The notes under the pieces were generated by a model, which was not told the DNA's origin, made no database searches, and saw nothing but the letters and a program-made list of their open reading frames with translations. Positions 16,494 to 24,180 of a DNA stretch of 26,023 bases are shown here, one piece after another. Position 1 is the stretch's first letter, and every line of letters starts with the position of its first letter. The DNA is from Thermoplasmata archaeon (GTDB lineage Archaea; Thermoplasmatota; Thermoplasmata; Thermoplasmatales; Thermoplasmataceae). Where the stretch lies: contig JAJZXP010000052.1 of NCBI GenBank assembly GCA_021806345.1, positions 1-26,023 of the forward strand. Reading direction: 5' to 3'. Both the position numbers and the translations under genes were made by a program.

Positions 16494-17481
16494 GTATTTC
16501 TCCTCTTATTTTCTTAGTGATTTCTCTCAATTTAAGTTGATCTGTTCCAGGTAATACTCCGTGTCCAAGATTGAAAATATAATTAGGATCGTTTCGCATA
16601 AATCTGATTATTTCAAGTGATTTTTCAAGAGCCTTCTCGGGACTTTCCCTTAACAGTCTTGGATCAAGATTCCCCTGTAAACCTATCTCCGGAAATTCTG
16701 CCCTGACATCTTGCAGTGAGCATTTCCAGTCCAGGCTCAAGAAATCCGATCCTGATTTAATCAAGGTTTCAATCATACCGGAAGTTCCGGTTGAAAAATA
16801 TATACTTTTTTTTCCCTCTTTTTTTACAATTTCAGTAATTGGCTTTACAAATTTAATCAAGATATTTTCTGCATCTTCTCTATCTATAAATCCGAGCCAG
16901 CTATCAAAAATTTGGATGCAATCTGCTCCCTGTCTAATTTGCTGAGTCACTTCCCATTTTAGAACTTCGAGAATTTCTAACATCAACGCGTGATACGTTT
17001 CATCACTGCTACTGAGGAGACCCTTCGTTATTTTAAGATCCTTATCTGGCCCCTTACCTACTACATACGAGCTTAATGTTAAAGGTCCCCCTATAAAACC
17101 AATAATTGGGATCTCAGGACGTTTCTGTTTGAACTCGCGAATGGCCCTTGAGGCTTCAGATACCGCAGAATATTCCCTGTTCATAAGTTTCAATTCAGGA
17201 ACTGGACCCGTGCCTTCAACATACTTCACACTGTATCCTAAATTTTCCAATGGGATAGCAATGTCTGAAAAAATTATTGCCGCATCGGTTGACAAATATT
17301 CACTCGCTTTCCATGATATTTCACTTGCAAGCTTAGGGTCGTGGCATATCTGTTCAATGGTATACCTCTTCCTAAAATCTTGATAAGAACTTAAATATCT
17401 TCCAGCCTGTCTCATAAACCAGACAGGAGGTCTCCCTTCGTTTTTTCCATTCAGAGAATCGAGAAAATTGCTTTTAATCAA
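16486..17481 (-). CDS. hemE: Uroporphyrinogen decarboxylase
   Basis: Removes four carboxyl groups from uroporphyrinogen III to give coproporphyrinogen III. The 331 residues include the signature PPVWFMRQAGRYL (about 18-30) with the substrate-binding arginines, the aspartate of IIFSDIAIPLENLG, FDSWLGF near the tyrosine/aspartate region, and the C-terminal NLGHGVLPGT histidine. The start is TTG at 17481, overlapping the asnS stop as TTGA. AGGAG within the last codons of asnS lies about 9 bases upstream and supports that start. It feeds directly into the ferrochelatase encoded next, skipping the oxidase and decarboxylase steps, which must be encoded elsewhere. Confidence 0.95.
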   Translation of the reverse strand: MIKSNFLDSLNGKNEGRPPVWFMRQAGRYLSSYQDFRKRYTIEQICHDPKLASEISWKASEYLSTDAAIIFSDIAIPLENLGYSVKYVEGTGPVPELKLMNREYSAVSEASRAIREFKQKRPEIPIIGFIGGPLTLSSYVVGKGPDKDLKITKGLLSSSDETYHALMLEILEVLKWEVTQQIRQGADCIQIFDSWLGFIDREDAENILIKFVKPITEIVKKEGKKSIYFSTGTSGMIETLIKSGSDFLSLDWKCSLQDVRAEFPEIGLQGNLDPRLLRESPEKALEKSLEIIRFMRNDPNYIFNLGHGVLPGTDQLKLREITKKIRGEIHE

Positions 17482-18767
17482 GGTTTTAATCTCCTGACTG
17501 TCCTCGGATATGCAATTGCACCCGTAATTTTGTCAAGATGCATAATCCACATGCATAATCTGTCCAATCCCAGCCCAAAACCAGAATGAGGGATGCTTCC
17601 ATATTTCCGAAGATCAAGATACCAGTAGTAGTCCTCTTCATTGAAGCCACTCTCCCTGATTCTATGTTGAAGAACCTCAAGTTCCCAAATTCTTTCACCA
17701 CCACCGATTATTTCACCATAACCCTCTGGAGCTAGAAGATCGTGGCACAAAATTTCATCTTGTTTTTCAGGGTTCGGTTGATGATAGAATGTCTTTAAGC
17801 TTGCTGGAAAATCGGTTATGAAAAGTGGTGTCTTGAAGTTTGACATAATCTTTTTCTCTTCGTCTGCACCCAGGTCATCCCCATATTTTAGGGGCATTCC
17901 AAGGGATTCTGACATGTCTATCAATTCCTTGTAGGGAATTCTTCTGAAGGGCTTCAAACTCTCCTTCAAAGCATCAATATCTCTTCCCAATATTTTTAAC
18001 TCCGCAAGATTGTTACTCAAAACTTCACTAATTATAAAATGGATCATCTTTTCTTCAATTTCCATCATTTCCTCATTATTCACCCAAGCTACTTCTCCTT
18101 CTGCGTGCCAGTACTCAGTTAGATGTCTCCACGTTCGGCTTTTTTCAGCCCTAAAGCTTGGGGATACAGTAAATACCTTTTCCAGAGAGAAAATAAATGT
18201 TTCCAGGTAAAACTGGGAACTCTGAGTCAAATAGGCGTTTTCTCCAAAAAAAGGTACCTTAAACAGAGTTGAACCTCCCTCTGTCGCCGTTGAAACCATC
18301 AGAGGTGGTTGTACATCATAAAATCCCTGTGAGAGGAAATACTGCCTGAAGGCGGTGAATACTGTTGATCTGATTTTAAGAATTGCATTGAATTCCCGGC
18401 TTCTTATCCATAGATGTCTGTTATCCAATTCAAACTCTTCCGATATGTCCTTAGAAACAGGAAAGTTATCGTTACGCTGGTAAATCTTAAAATCTTTAAC
18501 CTTAAGCTCAAATCCAGTAATTGCTCTTTCATCCTTTGATACTTCACCCTCTACCATCAGACTGCTTTCAATTGTCAGGGATGAAAATTGTTTGAACATT
18601 TCCTCCTGGAGGTCTGAAGCTCTGGCAACGCACTGAATGACATTTGTCGCATCCCGAAGCACAAGGAATGATACTTTTCCCGAGGTTCTGATTCTGTATA
18701 CCCAACCTCTCAGGGAAACTGTTTTCCCACAATAAGAATCTGATAAAATGTTGGAAACATTGTCCAT
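17478..18767 (-). CDS. asnS: Asparaginyl-tRNA synthetase
   Basis: Class IIb synthetase charging tRNA-Asn, 429 residues. The N-terminal OB-fold anticodon-binding domain reads VSLRGWVYRIRTSGKVSFLVLRDAT; motif 2 is FRAEKSRTWRHLTEYW; LLAPEGYGEIIGGGERI and the motif 3 end GFGLGLDRLCMWIMHLDKI...YPRT are patterns of AsnRS, while AspRS would end in FPRD. That difference is why I call AsnRS and not a non-discriminating AspRS. It lies 14 bases after the DUF309 gene and overlaps hemE by 4 bases, so it is the second gene of a five-gene run. The SD is weak. Confidence 0.92.
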   Translation of the reverse strand: MDNVSNILSDSYCGKTVSLRGWVYRIRTSGKVSFLVLRDATNVIQCVARASDLQEEMFKQFSSLTIESSLMVEGEVSKDERAITGFELKVKDFKIYQRNDNFPVSKDISEEFELDNRHLWIRSREFNAILKIRSTVFTAFRQYFLSQGFYDVQPPLMVSTATEGGSTLFKVPFFGENAYLTQSSQFYLETFIFSLEKVFTVSPSFRAEKSRTWRHLTEYWHAEGEVAWVNNEEMMEIEEKMIHFIISEVLSNNLAELKILGRDIDALKESLKPFRRIPYKELIDMSESLGMPLKYGDDLGADEEKKIMSNFKTPLFITDFPASLKTFYHQPNPEKQDEILCHDLLAPEGYGEIIGGGERIWELEVLQHRIRESGFNEEDYYWYLDLRKYGSIPHSGFGLGLDRLCMWIMHLDKITGAIAYPRTVRRLKP

Positions 18768-18781
18768 GTCCGGTAATGTTT

Positions 18782-19294
18782 TTAGTTGATATATATTTGT
18801 TTGAGCAAAATGTCCAGTGACTTTCCTGGCACCATTGGATATTCAGATCGTTTGAGAATTTGATTTACCTGCAATCCTGTTAGCTTATTTAATTTCATCA
18901 GGGAGTCATTTGTAATCTCTTCGGACAGTTTATACTGCCCCATTTGCCATTTTACCTGCCCGACAAATATCCTTATCAAATATCTAGCGATCTCCTTTAG
19001 AACCCCATCAAGCTTTCTCCACCTATCCTCTAGGACTTCATGGCATTCCCAAAATCTTTCCGATCGAATCAATTCGAGAATTAGACTGACTGGTTCTTTG
19101 ACATTTGAGTCCTTATTAATGATTGTCCTAAACTTTTCATTCGGAATCTTCTTAAGCATGGTTTCTGTTGTTAACTTATAAAAATCAAGTTCCTTACCGT
19201 ATGTTGTTTTCCTCACTATTTTCGGAATCTCGGGGTATGGGTCATTTTCGCCAAACACTCCAATTATGATCCTGTGCCTGTTTTCCTCTATCAT
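18782..19294 (-). CDS. DUF309-family protein
   Basis: Protein of 170 residues with a C-terminal DUF309 helical domain, recognised by FWECHEVLEDRWRKLDG (the conserved HE-x-x-E/W core) and the following helices IRIFVGQVKWQMGQYKL. The family has no established function that I know of. The N-terminal ~80 residues (RHRIIIGVFGENDPYPEIP) are extra and unassigned. I chose the ATG at 19294 because GGGAGG (19301-19306) lies six bases before it; the frame extends to a TTG at 19321, but that is only about 8-19 bases from the TATA-like element at 19329-19340, too close for transcription to begin before it. It heads the asnS-hemE-hemH run. Confidence 0.75.
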   Translation of the reverse strand: MIEENRHRIIIGVFGENDPYPEIPKIVRKTTYGKELDFYKLTTETMLKKIPNEKFRTIINKDSNVKEPVSLILELIRSERFWECHEVLEDRWRKLDGVLKEIARYLIRIFVGQVKWQMGQYKLSEEITNDSLMKLNKLTGLQVNQILKRSEYPMVPGKSLDILLKQIYIN

Positions 19295-19300
19295 TCTAAT

Positions 19301-19306
19301 CCTCCC
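19301..19306 (-). promoter_or_regulatory. SD motif deciding the DUF309 start
   Basis: GGGAGG on the - strand, six bases before the ATG at 19294. With a TATA-like TAAAAAATAAAT at 19329-19340, transcription would begin near 19307, giving a short leader that carries this SD. Confidence 0.55.
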
Positions 19307-19394
19307 GAACTTATCTTCCAACCGCTAGATTTATTTTTTAGACATTCAGTTCGCGTTTCAACTGTGCTAAATAATTAGTTGGAGAAGAAGAGAG

Positions 19395-19405
19395 AATTAT
19401 TTAAC
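19395..19405 (+). promoter_or_regulatory. TATA-like box for the unknown gene at 19427
   Basis: AATTATTTAAC is centred about 26 bases before the ATG at 19427 with no SD following, in keeping with a leaderless start. Confidence 0.4.
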
Positions 19406-19426
19406 AATTAGGTATACAGACTATAA

Positions 19427-20362
19427 ATGGAATCTGCAGAATTATTGAAAAAATATCTCCAGGATCTTAATCACATAGGCAACAGAATCTTTGAACTCCA
19501 CTCTAATTACTACCGTGCCGGAACAATTCAAAAGAAAGAGCCCTACAAGACCACACCATTTGACCTTGCTCAGTTAGAGTTCAATGTTCCCATGGAGCCC
19601 CACGAAAATATTGTAGAATTATTGAATTCAATAGGTGAAACAATCATGATTTCAGAAGGTATAGAATATGTGAAGGTCAAAGAAGAAATTGAGAATATGG
19701 AAATTCCAACCATCGAAATTGATAAACTTCGAACCATTGAAGCCATCGATTTATGCTACAACCTAGAACTTCAAGATGCTGTTAAAGAATCAAAAATACC
19801 GGTTGACCTGGTGACCATATCATACCAAATTAAGAATCAGCTAAAATTTCCAGACGATTTCTTCAATGAATTTCCTTCCAAACTGATGGAAACACCACAA
19901 TTCAATTCACCCAGCTCAGCAAATAAATATGGGATCATCCAGGATATGAAGGCTTACTATTCATTTTACCACATTTCAAAAGATTTTGTTGTACCGGTAC
20001 TTTCATATCCCGCAAGCTTACATTTAGATCAAAACATAAGGACTGAAGGATTGCTAATGTCATTGAGTGAAAGGTTTAACTCTTTTACCAAAGAAAGTGA
20101 CTTTGATGTGTATACCAACTTTAGAATGATTAAGAATATCCGAAACAAGCTTTTGCTTAAAAAGGGGAATCCTGCTTCCATTTCTCTGTTTACTGAAAAG
20201 GAACTTCTTTGGTGCAGGAACTCTGCATTTTTTGAAGAGAGAGACGAAAAACTAAGGTTTAGTGAAGGGTTGACTATGGCTGATTTGAACGAAGAAATGA
20301 ACAATCACTCAATAAAAATCGACGAACTTGTTAGAAACTGGAAGCGGTCCAAACTATTCTAA
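19427..20362 (+). CDS. Unrecognised soluble protein
   Basis: 311 residues, and I do not recognise the family. It looks soluble and mostly helical, acidic in the middle (KVKEEIENMEIPTIEID) and basic at the C-terminus (VRNWKRSKLF), with no membrane segment, signal peptide, P-loop or metal-binding cluster. Only two cysteines are present (LCYNL, LWCRN), so it does not fit the four-cysteine iron-sulphur domain of the primase large subunit, which I considered. A conserved-looking stretch is DFVVPVLSYPASLHLDQNIRTEG. Codon use and base composition look like the neighbours. It is transcribed alone, divergent from the DUF309-asnS operon, and its stop overlaps the stop of the convergent GNAT gene. That it is a real gene is supported by length, start position and promoter. 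Confidence 0.75.
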   Translation: MESAELLKKYLQDLNHIGNRIFELHSNYYRAGTIQKKEPYKTTPFDLAQLEFNVPMEPHENIVELLNSIGETIMISEGIEYVKVKEEIENMEIPTIEIDKLRTIEAIDLCYNLELQDAVKESKIPVDLVTISYQIKNQLKFPDDFFNEFPSKLMETPQFNSPSSANKYGIIQDMKAYYSFYHISKDFVVPVLSYPASLHLDQNIRTEGLLMSLSERFNSFTKESDFDVYTNFRMIKNIRNKLLLKKGNPASISLFTEKELLWCRNSAFFEERDEKLRFSEGLTMADLNEEMNNHSIKIDELVRNWKRSKLF

Positions 20363-20856
20363 GAAATTTGATTCTCGTCAATGTCTATACCGTAAACGCT
20401 TCCGATTTCTCTATATCCAATTTTTTTGTAGAAGTTAAGGGCTATAAGGTTCAGGGCAGGAAATTCTGCAGAGACCACTCTAATTTTTAATTCTCTCATT
20501 TCCTGATACAATTTTTTTAACATGCTTTGACCCACATTTTTTCTCCTGAATTCCGGCATAATATATAGATCGATAATTCTAACCTCCTTGTCAGGAATAT
20601 ACGATATCCGATCTCTTATATCCGCTCTTAAGAGTCCACACATTTTGCCATTACACTCCGTTACCAGTGTTATATACCTGTCGTTTTTCTCAATGGCCAT
20701 TTTATAAAACTCCTTAATCTTCGGTAAATTTTCTTCATTTGCCTTGAAAAGAGAGTCAAATTCCCCATTCAATCTTTTCATTCTCATAATCAAGTCAAGA
20801 TACTGATCAACATCTGCTGCTTTTGCATTTCTTACACTAATTTCTTCTTTTGTCAA
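20359..20856 (-). CDS. GNAT-family N-acetyltransferase
   Basis: Acetyl-CoA-dependent acetyltransferase of about 165 residues. The core is visible: VRIIDLYIMPEFRRKNVGQSML is strand 4 plus the acetyl-CoA loop (R/Q-x-x-G-x-G/A type: RKNVGQ), and NLIALNFYKKIGYREIG is the C-terminal NFYKKxGY motif. The substrate is unknown. The frame opens at a TTG at 20865, but GGAGG at 20866-20870 abuts that codon; the TTG at 20856 is nine bases downstream of the SD and one base after the malic enzyme stop, so it is the better start. It forms an operon with malic enzyme, and its stop codon overlaps that of the convergent unknown gene. Confidence 0.83.
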   Translation of the reverse strand: MTKEEISVRNAKAADVDQYLDLIMRMKRLNGEFDSLFKANEENLPKIKEFYKMAIEKNDRYITLVTECNGKMCGLLRADIRDRISYIPDKEVRIIDLYIMPEFRRKNVGQSMLKKLYQEMRELKIRVVSAEFPALNLIALNFYKKIGYREIGSVYGIDIDENQIS

Positions 20857-20857
20857 C

Positions 20858-22189
20858 TTACTCAACCTCCGGTAATTTTTTAACGATCTCCATTTTCATC
20901 AATTTTTCGAAATTTTCCCTGTTTTCTTTAATTATTTCATATGCTGTTTTGAAATATCCTTCTTTGCTATCAACTTTTCTGGCAAGTTTTTCATCAACTG
21001 TAGCTCTCCCTACGGAAGCAGCAACTTTTGGGAATAACTCCCAATCATCCATTGTTGGTACAATATGGTTTTCATTGAGGTCCTCAACATAATCTGCAAT
21101 TTCATATGCCGCTTTTACCATTATTCTAAAATTAACACCCTTCGATCTTGCATCTAGAACTCCCCTGAATATTCCTGGAAATACTAAACTGTTGTTTATT
21201 TGATTTGGGAAATCTGACCTTCCTGTTGCCACTATCCTTGCCCCATTATTTTTTGCATCCTCCGGCCAAATTTCTGGCAGAGGATTTGCGAGTGCAAAAA
21301 CAATAGGATCCTTATTCATTGTTTTAATCCAATCTCCCTTTATCAAGCCAGGTTCAGACTTTGCAGCGGAAACTACGATATCTGCATTTTCTATCGATTC
21401 CTTAATATCTCCTTTCTTCCTTGTACCGTTCGTTTTAAGCGCAAGTTCATATTTCCATGGGTTGGATATCATTAATTTATCAAGATCCTTTCTCTCTGGC
21501 TCCATGATTCCGTGCGAATCCACCATAATGATATTCTCCGGCCTGAAACCTGCTTCGATCATGAGATGAACAGCGGCAATATTTGCTGCACCGGAACCTA
21601 TTACAGAAACAACAGCATCCTGAATCTTTTTTCCAGTTATTCTCAGTGAATTGATCATACCAGCAAGTATTATGCAGGCTGTACCTAGCTGGTCATCATG
21701 CCATGCTGGAACGTTAAGGATTTTTTGTAACTCCCTCAAAACAAAGAAACACTTAGGGCTTTCAATATCTTCAAGATTGAATCCTCCAAAAGATGGCTCA
21801 AGAGCCTTTGCAACATTTATGAATTCCTCCCCGCTGGAAACCCTAAGTGGCAAGGGCACAGCATTCACCCCCCCAAGTAGATTGAATAACATTGCTTTTC
21901 CCTCCATTACTGGCATCGCAGCTTCTGGTCCAACATTGCCGAGACCTAACACTCTTGTTCCATCGGTTATTATTCCTATGGTGTTCCATCTTCCGGTTAT
22001 TTCGAAAGAATCGTCGGGGTTCTTGTTAATTTTCATAGATACTTCTGCGACCCCAGGAGTGTACCAGTAAGAAAAATCCCCTAAACTGGATATTGGCACC
22101 TTCGGGTACATCATGATTTTTCCCTTATAGTATCTTGAATATTCAACTGCTAACTTGTTAAAGTGCAGTGTTCTTTCCCGACTATCCAT
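20858..22189 (-). CDS. Malic enzyme (malate dehydrogenase, decarboxylating)
   Basis: Oxidatively decarboxylates malate to pyruvate with NAD(P)+, linking the citric acid cycle to pyruvate. The 443-residue length is that of the short prokaryotic form, without the phosphotransacetylase tail. N-terminal YWYTPGVAEV carries the catalytic Tyr; GKAMLFNLLGGVNAVPLPL carries the catalytic Lys; the metal site is FNLEDIESP and WHDDQLGTA; the dinucleotide loop is VIGSGAANIAA; and ALANPLPEIWPEDA and NNSLVFPGIFRGVLD follow as in the family. The canonical GxGxxG is GSGAAN here, so NAD versus NADP preference is not clear. It starts on an ATG 24 bases from a TATA element shared with the divergent GNAT gene. Confidence 0.93.
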   Translation of the reverse strand: MDSRERTLHFNKLAVEYSRYYKGKIMMYPKVPISSLGDFSYWYTPGVAEVSMKINKNPDDSFEITGRWNTIGIITDGTRVLGLGNVGPEAAMPVMEGKAMLFNLLGGVNAVPLPLRVSSGEEFINVAKALEPSFGGFNLEDIESPKCFFVLRELQKILNVPAWHDDQLGTACIILAGMINSLRITGKKIQDAVVSVIGSGAANIAAVHLMIEAGFRPENIIMVDSHGIMEPERKDLDKLMISNPWKYELALKTNGTRKKGDIKESIENADIVVSAAKSEPGLIKGDWIKTMNKDPIVFALANPLPEIWPEDAKNNGARIVATGRSDFPNQINNSLVFPGIFRGVLDARSKGVNFRIMVKAAYEIADYVEDLNENHIVPTMDDWELFPKVAASVGRATVDEKLARKVDSKEGYFKTAYEIIKENRENFEKLMKMEIVKKLPEVE

Positions 22190-22209
22190 ACATACTAATG
22201 GTAAAATTG

Positions 22210-22217
22210 TTTAAATA
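22210..22217. promoter_or_regulatory. Shared bidirectional TATA element
   Basis: TTTAAATA, a match to the archaeal TATA consensus, lies exactly midway in the 48-base gap between the divergent ATGs at 22189 (malic enzyme) and 22238 (GNAT protein), with about 24 bases to each. Read on the other strand it is TATTTAAA, also TATA-like. Neither gene has an SD, so both would be leaderless. Confidence 0.5.
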
Positions 22218-22237
22218 CACTTCGAAATTGTCATATT

Positions 22238-23191
22238 ATGGAAGAGCTAAGAAATATTCCTCTGGACTGGAATATGTTATTGGATAAACAAATAAAATTA
22301 ATGGAAGAAAGCACAGGGAATAAAAAAAGCTCTGAACTTTTTGCTCCTCTGATCGACATGTTAAACAACAACATAATTCCATCTAAAGTTATTCTGAACA
22401 AGGGAATTGCAAAATGCTACGGGTATATGGTTCCAAATATAGGAATAGATGACAGGATACTTGGATCCATAGGTTTTTTGGATCAATCATATGAGAACGA
22501 CAAAAACGTAGAGATCTTACTTTCATGGTTTATGGAATTTTCAAGATCAAATAGAATGCTATTGATTATAGACGGAGTTTATGGTTCTAAGAATTTCGAA
22601 AAATACGCACTTAGTAAAGGATTTAAAATTTCTGTCAGGAGAAAATTGGTATCAACCCTTTCTGATCTTGAAAGGCGTTTTCAGGAATTAAATGTTGATG
22701 AACCTGAAAATTATGGACTTTTATTAAAGAACTCCGAAATTAGTCTTGATGAGTTATGCGAAATAGAGGAAAAGTCATATGGTTTGTCAGAGGATAGATT
22801 CCTTCTCATAAGAAAAGGGGACAAAAATGTCACCGCAGAAATAATCATGAACGGGTTTTACGGTAAGATACTGGATAACGCAAGTTTTAATTTACACAGA
22901 CAGAAAATAATCGGGTCGATCCAGGTAACCGATGGTTACACAGAACTTTTTAGGATGGGTACTCCTCTGGTCGTTGACTTATTCGTGGCACCAGGTGAAA
23001 GAAGAAAGGGTCTTGCCTCCGCGCTCTTCAAAAAAGCCGTGGATCGACTGATATCATCAAATTTCACTGAAGTTCAACTATGGGTGAATGTTAATTCAGA
23101 GGCATATAAATTTTATGAAAAGCTCGGATTTCAGAGTGCAGGAGAGGAAGATGTAATGTATCACATAGATTTTAGAGCACATATCTCATAG
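22238..23191 (+). CDS. Tandem GNAT acetyltransferase-like protein
   Basis: 317-residue protein with a clear C-terminal GNAT domain: LVVDLFVAPGERRKGLASAL is the acetyl-CoA-binding strand and loop, and NVNSEAYKFYEKLGFQSAG the terminal motif. The first ~150 residues resemble the outline of a second GNAT fold (IGFLDQSYENDKNVEILLSWFMEF, then NFEKYALSKGFKI) but lack the R/Q-x-x-G-x-G loop, so that copy is probably inactive and structural. Such double-GNAT proteins are known, but the substrate here cannot be inferred. The gene is transcribed alone from the shared promoter and overlaps the end of the convergent membrane gene by 6 bases. Confidence 0.78.
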   Translation: MEELRNIPLDWNMLLDKQIKLMEESTGNKKSSELFAPLIDMLNNNIIPSKVILNKGIAKCYGYMVPNIGIDDRILGSIGFLDQSYENDKNVEILLSWFMEFSRSNRMLLIIDGVYGSKNFEKYALSKGFKISVRRKLVSTLSDLERRFQELNVDEPENYGLLLKNSEISLDELCEIEEKSYGLSEDRFLLIRKGDKNVTAEIIMNGFYGKILDNASFNLHRQKIIGSIQVTDGYTELFRMGTPLVVDLFVAPGERRKGLASALFKKAVDRLISSNFTEVQLWVNVNSEAYKFYEKLGFQSAGEEDVMYHIDFRAHIS

Positions 23192-24142
23192 AATTGAAAG
23201 AAGAAGATTGCTCAATATGATACTTGAAGGGATTGTTACATTATCATCCAGCGGATATCTTGATATGGATTCTACAAAGGTAGCAACGAGGGCAACTATG
23301 AAATAGGATGGACCAAGGATCATCATCGCGAAGATAGCTGTGGGAATAAGCATAAATATAAAGCCGCCAACGCTCTTTTTCCTGTTATAAAACAAACCTG
23401 ATATTCTGAAATTCATTCCAAAAATCGTAGCTAAAGAGTCCCCCACTCCCATCGCAAAAACACCAACCTCAACAACTCGCCACTTTGGGGAGAGGGAAAC
23501 AAGAAGCATCAAGCCAGCGATGAACCAGAGAGTTCCCAGACCAGGTTGAACATTTTTCCTTTCCAGCCTAAAGACTAATTTAGACATTTTTGTATTCCTG
23601 AATAAACCGACAAGATCTAAGATTATAATCGCTATTATTGATCCAGAGATTAACCCAAGAAGAATCAGGAATTTTGGGAACATAACTATGGCTAAAATAA
23701 TCAAAATTCCCACGGCAATCTGAAACACGTCTCTCGTGGTCTCGATTTTATTTTCGTGCCCCTTTTCGCTCTCATTCTTGAATATCTCCATTCTCATGTA
23801 GTTGGATAAAATCAAGGAAATAGCCATCCCCACACCGACGGAAAGTGATTCAACCAAAACAGTGTTTTCGCTGAAATTGAAAGTTAAATTCATAAACAGC
23901 ACGGCTATAAGAATGGCAACTGAAATTAGTGACCTTTTCCTGTACAGTGTGTCAGTACTTATTGTGCTAATAAAAACGATAGATGCACCTAAGGAATATG
24001 TAAAGAAAACGGAAAAGACCATAGCGACAACTAGTGAAACAATTATGGATTTATCTGCCAGTCTTTCGCCCATTAAAAGGTAAATGCTCAGTGAGATTAC
24101 TCCAAATGCCACATTTAATAGGATATATAGAAAATATTCCAC
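23186..24142 (-). CDS. Dolichol/polyprenol kinase-like membrane protein
   Basis: Integral membrane protein of 318 residues with about nine hydrophobic segments. The C-terminal half has the polyprenol kinase/CDP-alcohol synthase-type signature: GVGDSLATIFGMNF, RKKSVGGFIFML and VESISRYPLDDNVTIP, in the usual order. This family uses CTP to phosphorylate dolichol, phytol or related isoprenoid alcohols, here possibly for archaeal lipid or glycan synthesis. The N-terminal ~150 residues are additional membrane helices plus a charged loop (NESEKGHENKIE) that small family members do not need. The start is GTG at 24142, about 24 bases after TCTTTTATAGA-like sequence (24161-24170), so it is probably leaderless. 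It lies 38 bases downstream of the transaldolase gene but with its own promoter. Confidence 0.75.
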   Translation of the reverse strand: MEYFLYILLNVAFGVISLSIYLLMGERLADKSIIVSLVVAMVFSVFFTYSLGASIVFISTISTDTLYRKRSLISVAILIAVLFMNLTFNFSENTVLVESLSVGVGMAISLILSNYMRMEIFKNESEKGHENKIETTRDVFQIAVGILIILAIVMFPKFLILLGLISGSIIAIIILDLVGLFRNTKMSKLVFRLERKNVQPGLGTLWFIAGLMLLVSLSPKWRVVEVGVFAMGVGDSLATIFGMNFRISGLFYNRKKSVGGFIFMLIPTAIFAMMILGPSYFIVALVATFVESISRYPLDDNVTIPSSIILSNLLLSIL

Positions 24143-24160
24143 GGAATATAATGAATTCTA

Positions 24161-24170
24161 TCTATAAAAG
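24161..24170 (-). promoter_or_regulatory. TATA box for the polyprenol kinase-like gene
   Basis: CTTTTATAGA on the - strand is centred about 24 bases before the GTG start at 24142, with no SD between; this spacing is what supports a GTG start. Confidence 0.45.
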
Positions 24171-24180
24171 ATTGACCTAC

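Noticed and set aside
17478..18767. Aspartyl-tRNA synthetase
   Set aside because: The C-terminal motif reads YPRT rather than FPRD and the LLAPEGYGEIIGG block is that of AsnRS.
19427..20362. DNA primase large subunit (PriL)
   Set aside because: Only two cysteines are present, so the four-cysteine Fe-S domain is absent, and no other primase motif could be found. Left as unknown.
21651..22070. 139-residue open frame on the + strand opposite malic enzyme
   Set aside because: It lies wholly inside a strongly conserved gene on the other strand, with no promoter or SD; it is a shadow of malic enzyme codons.
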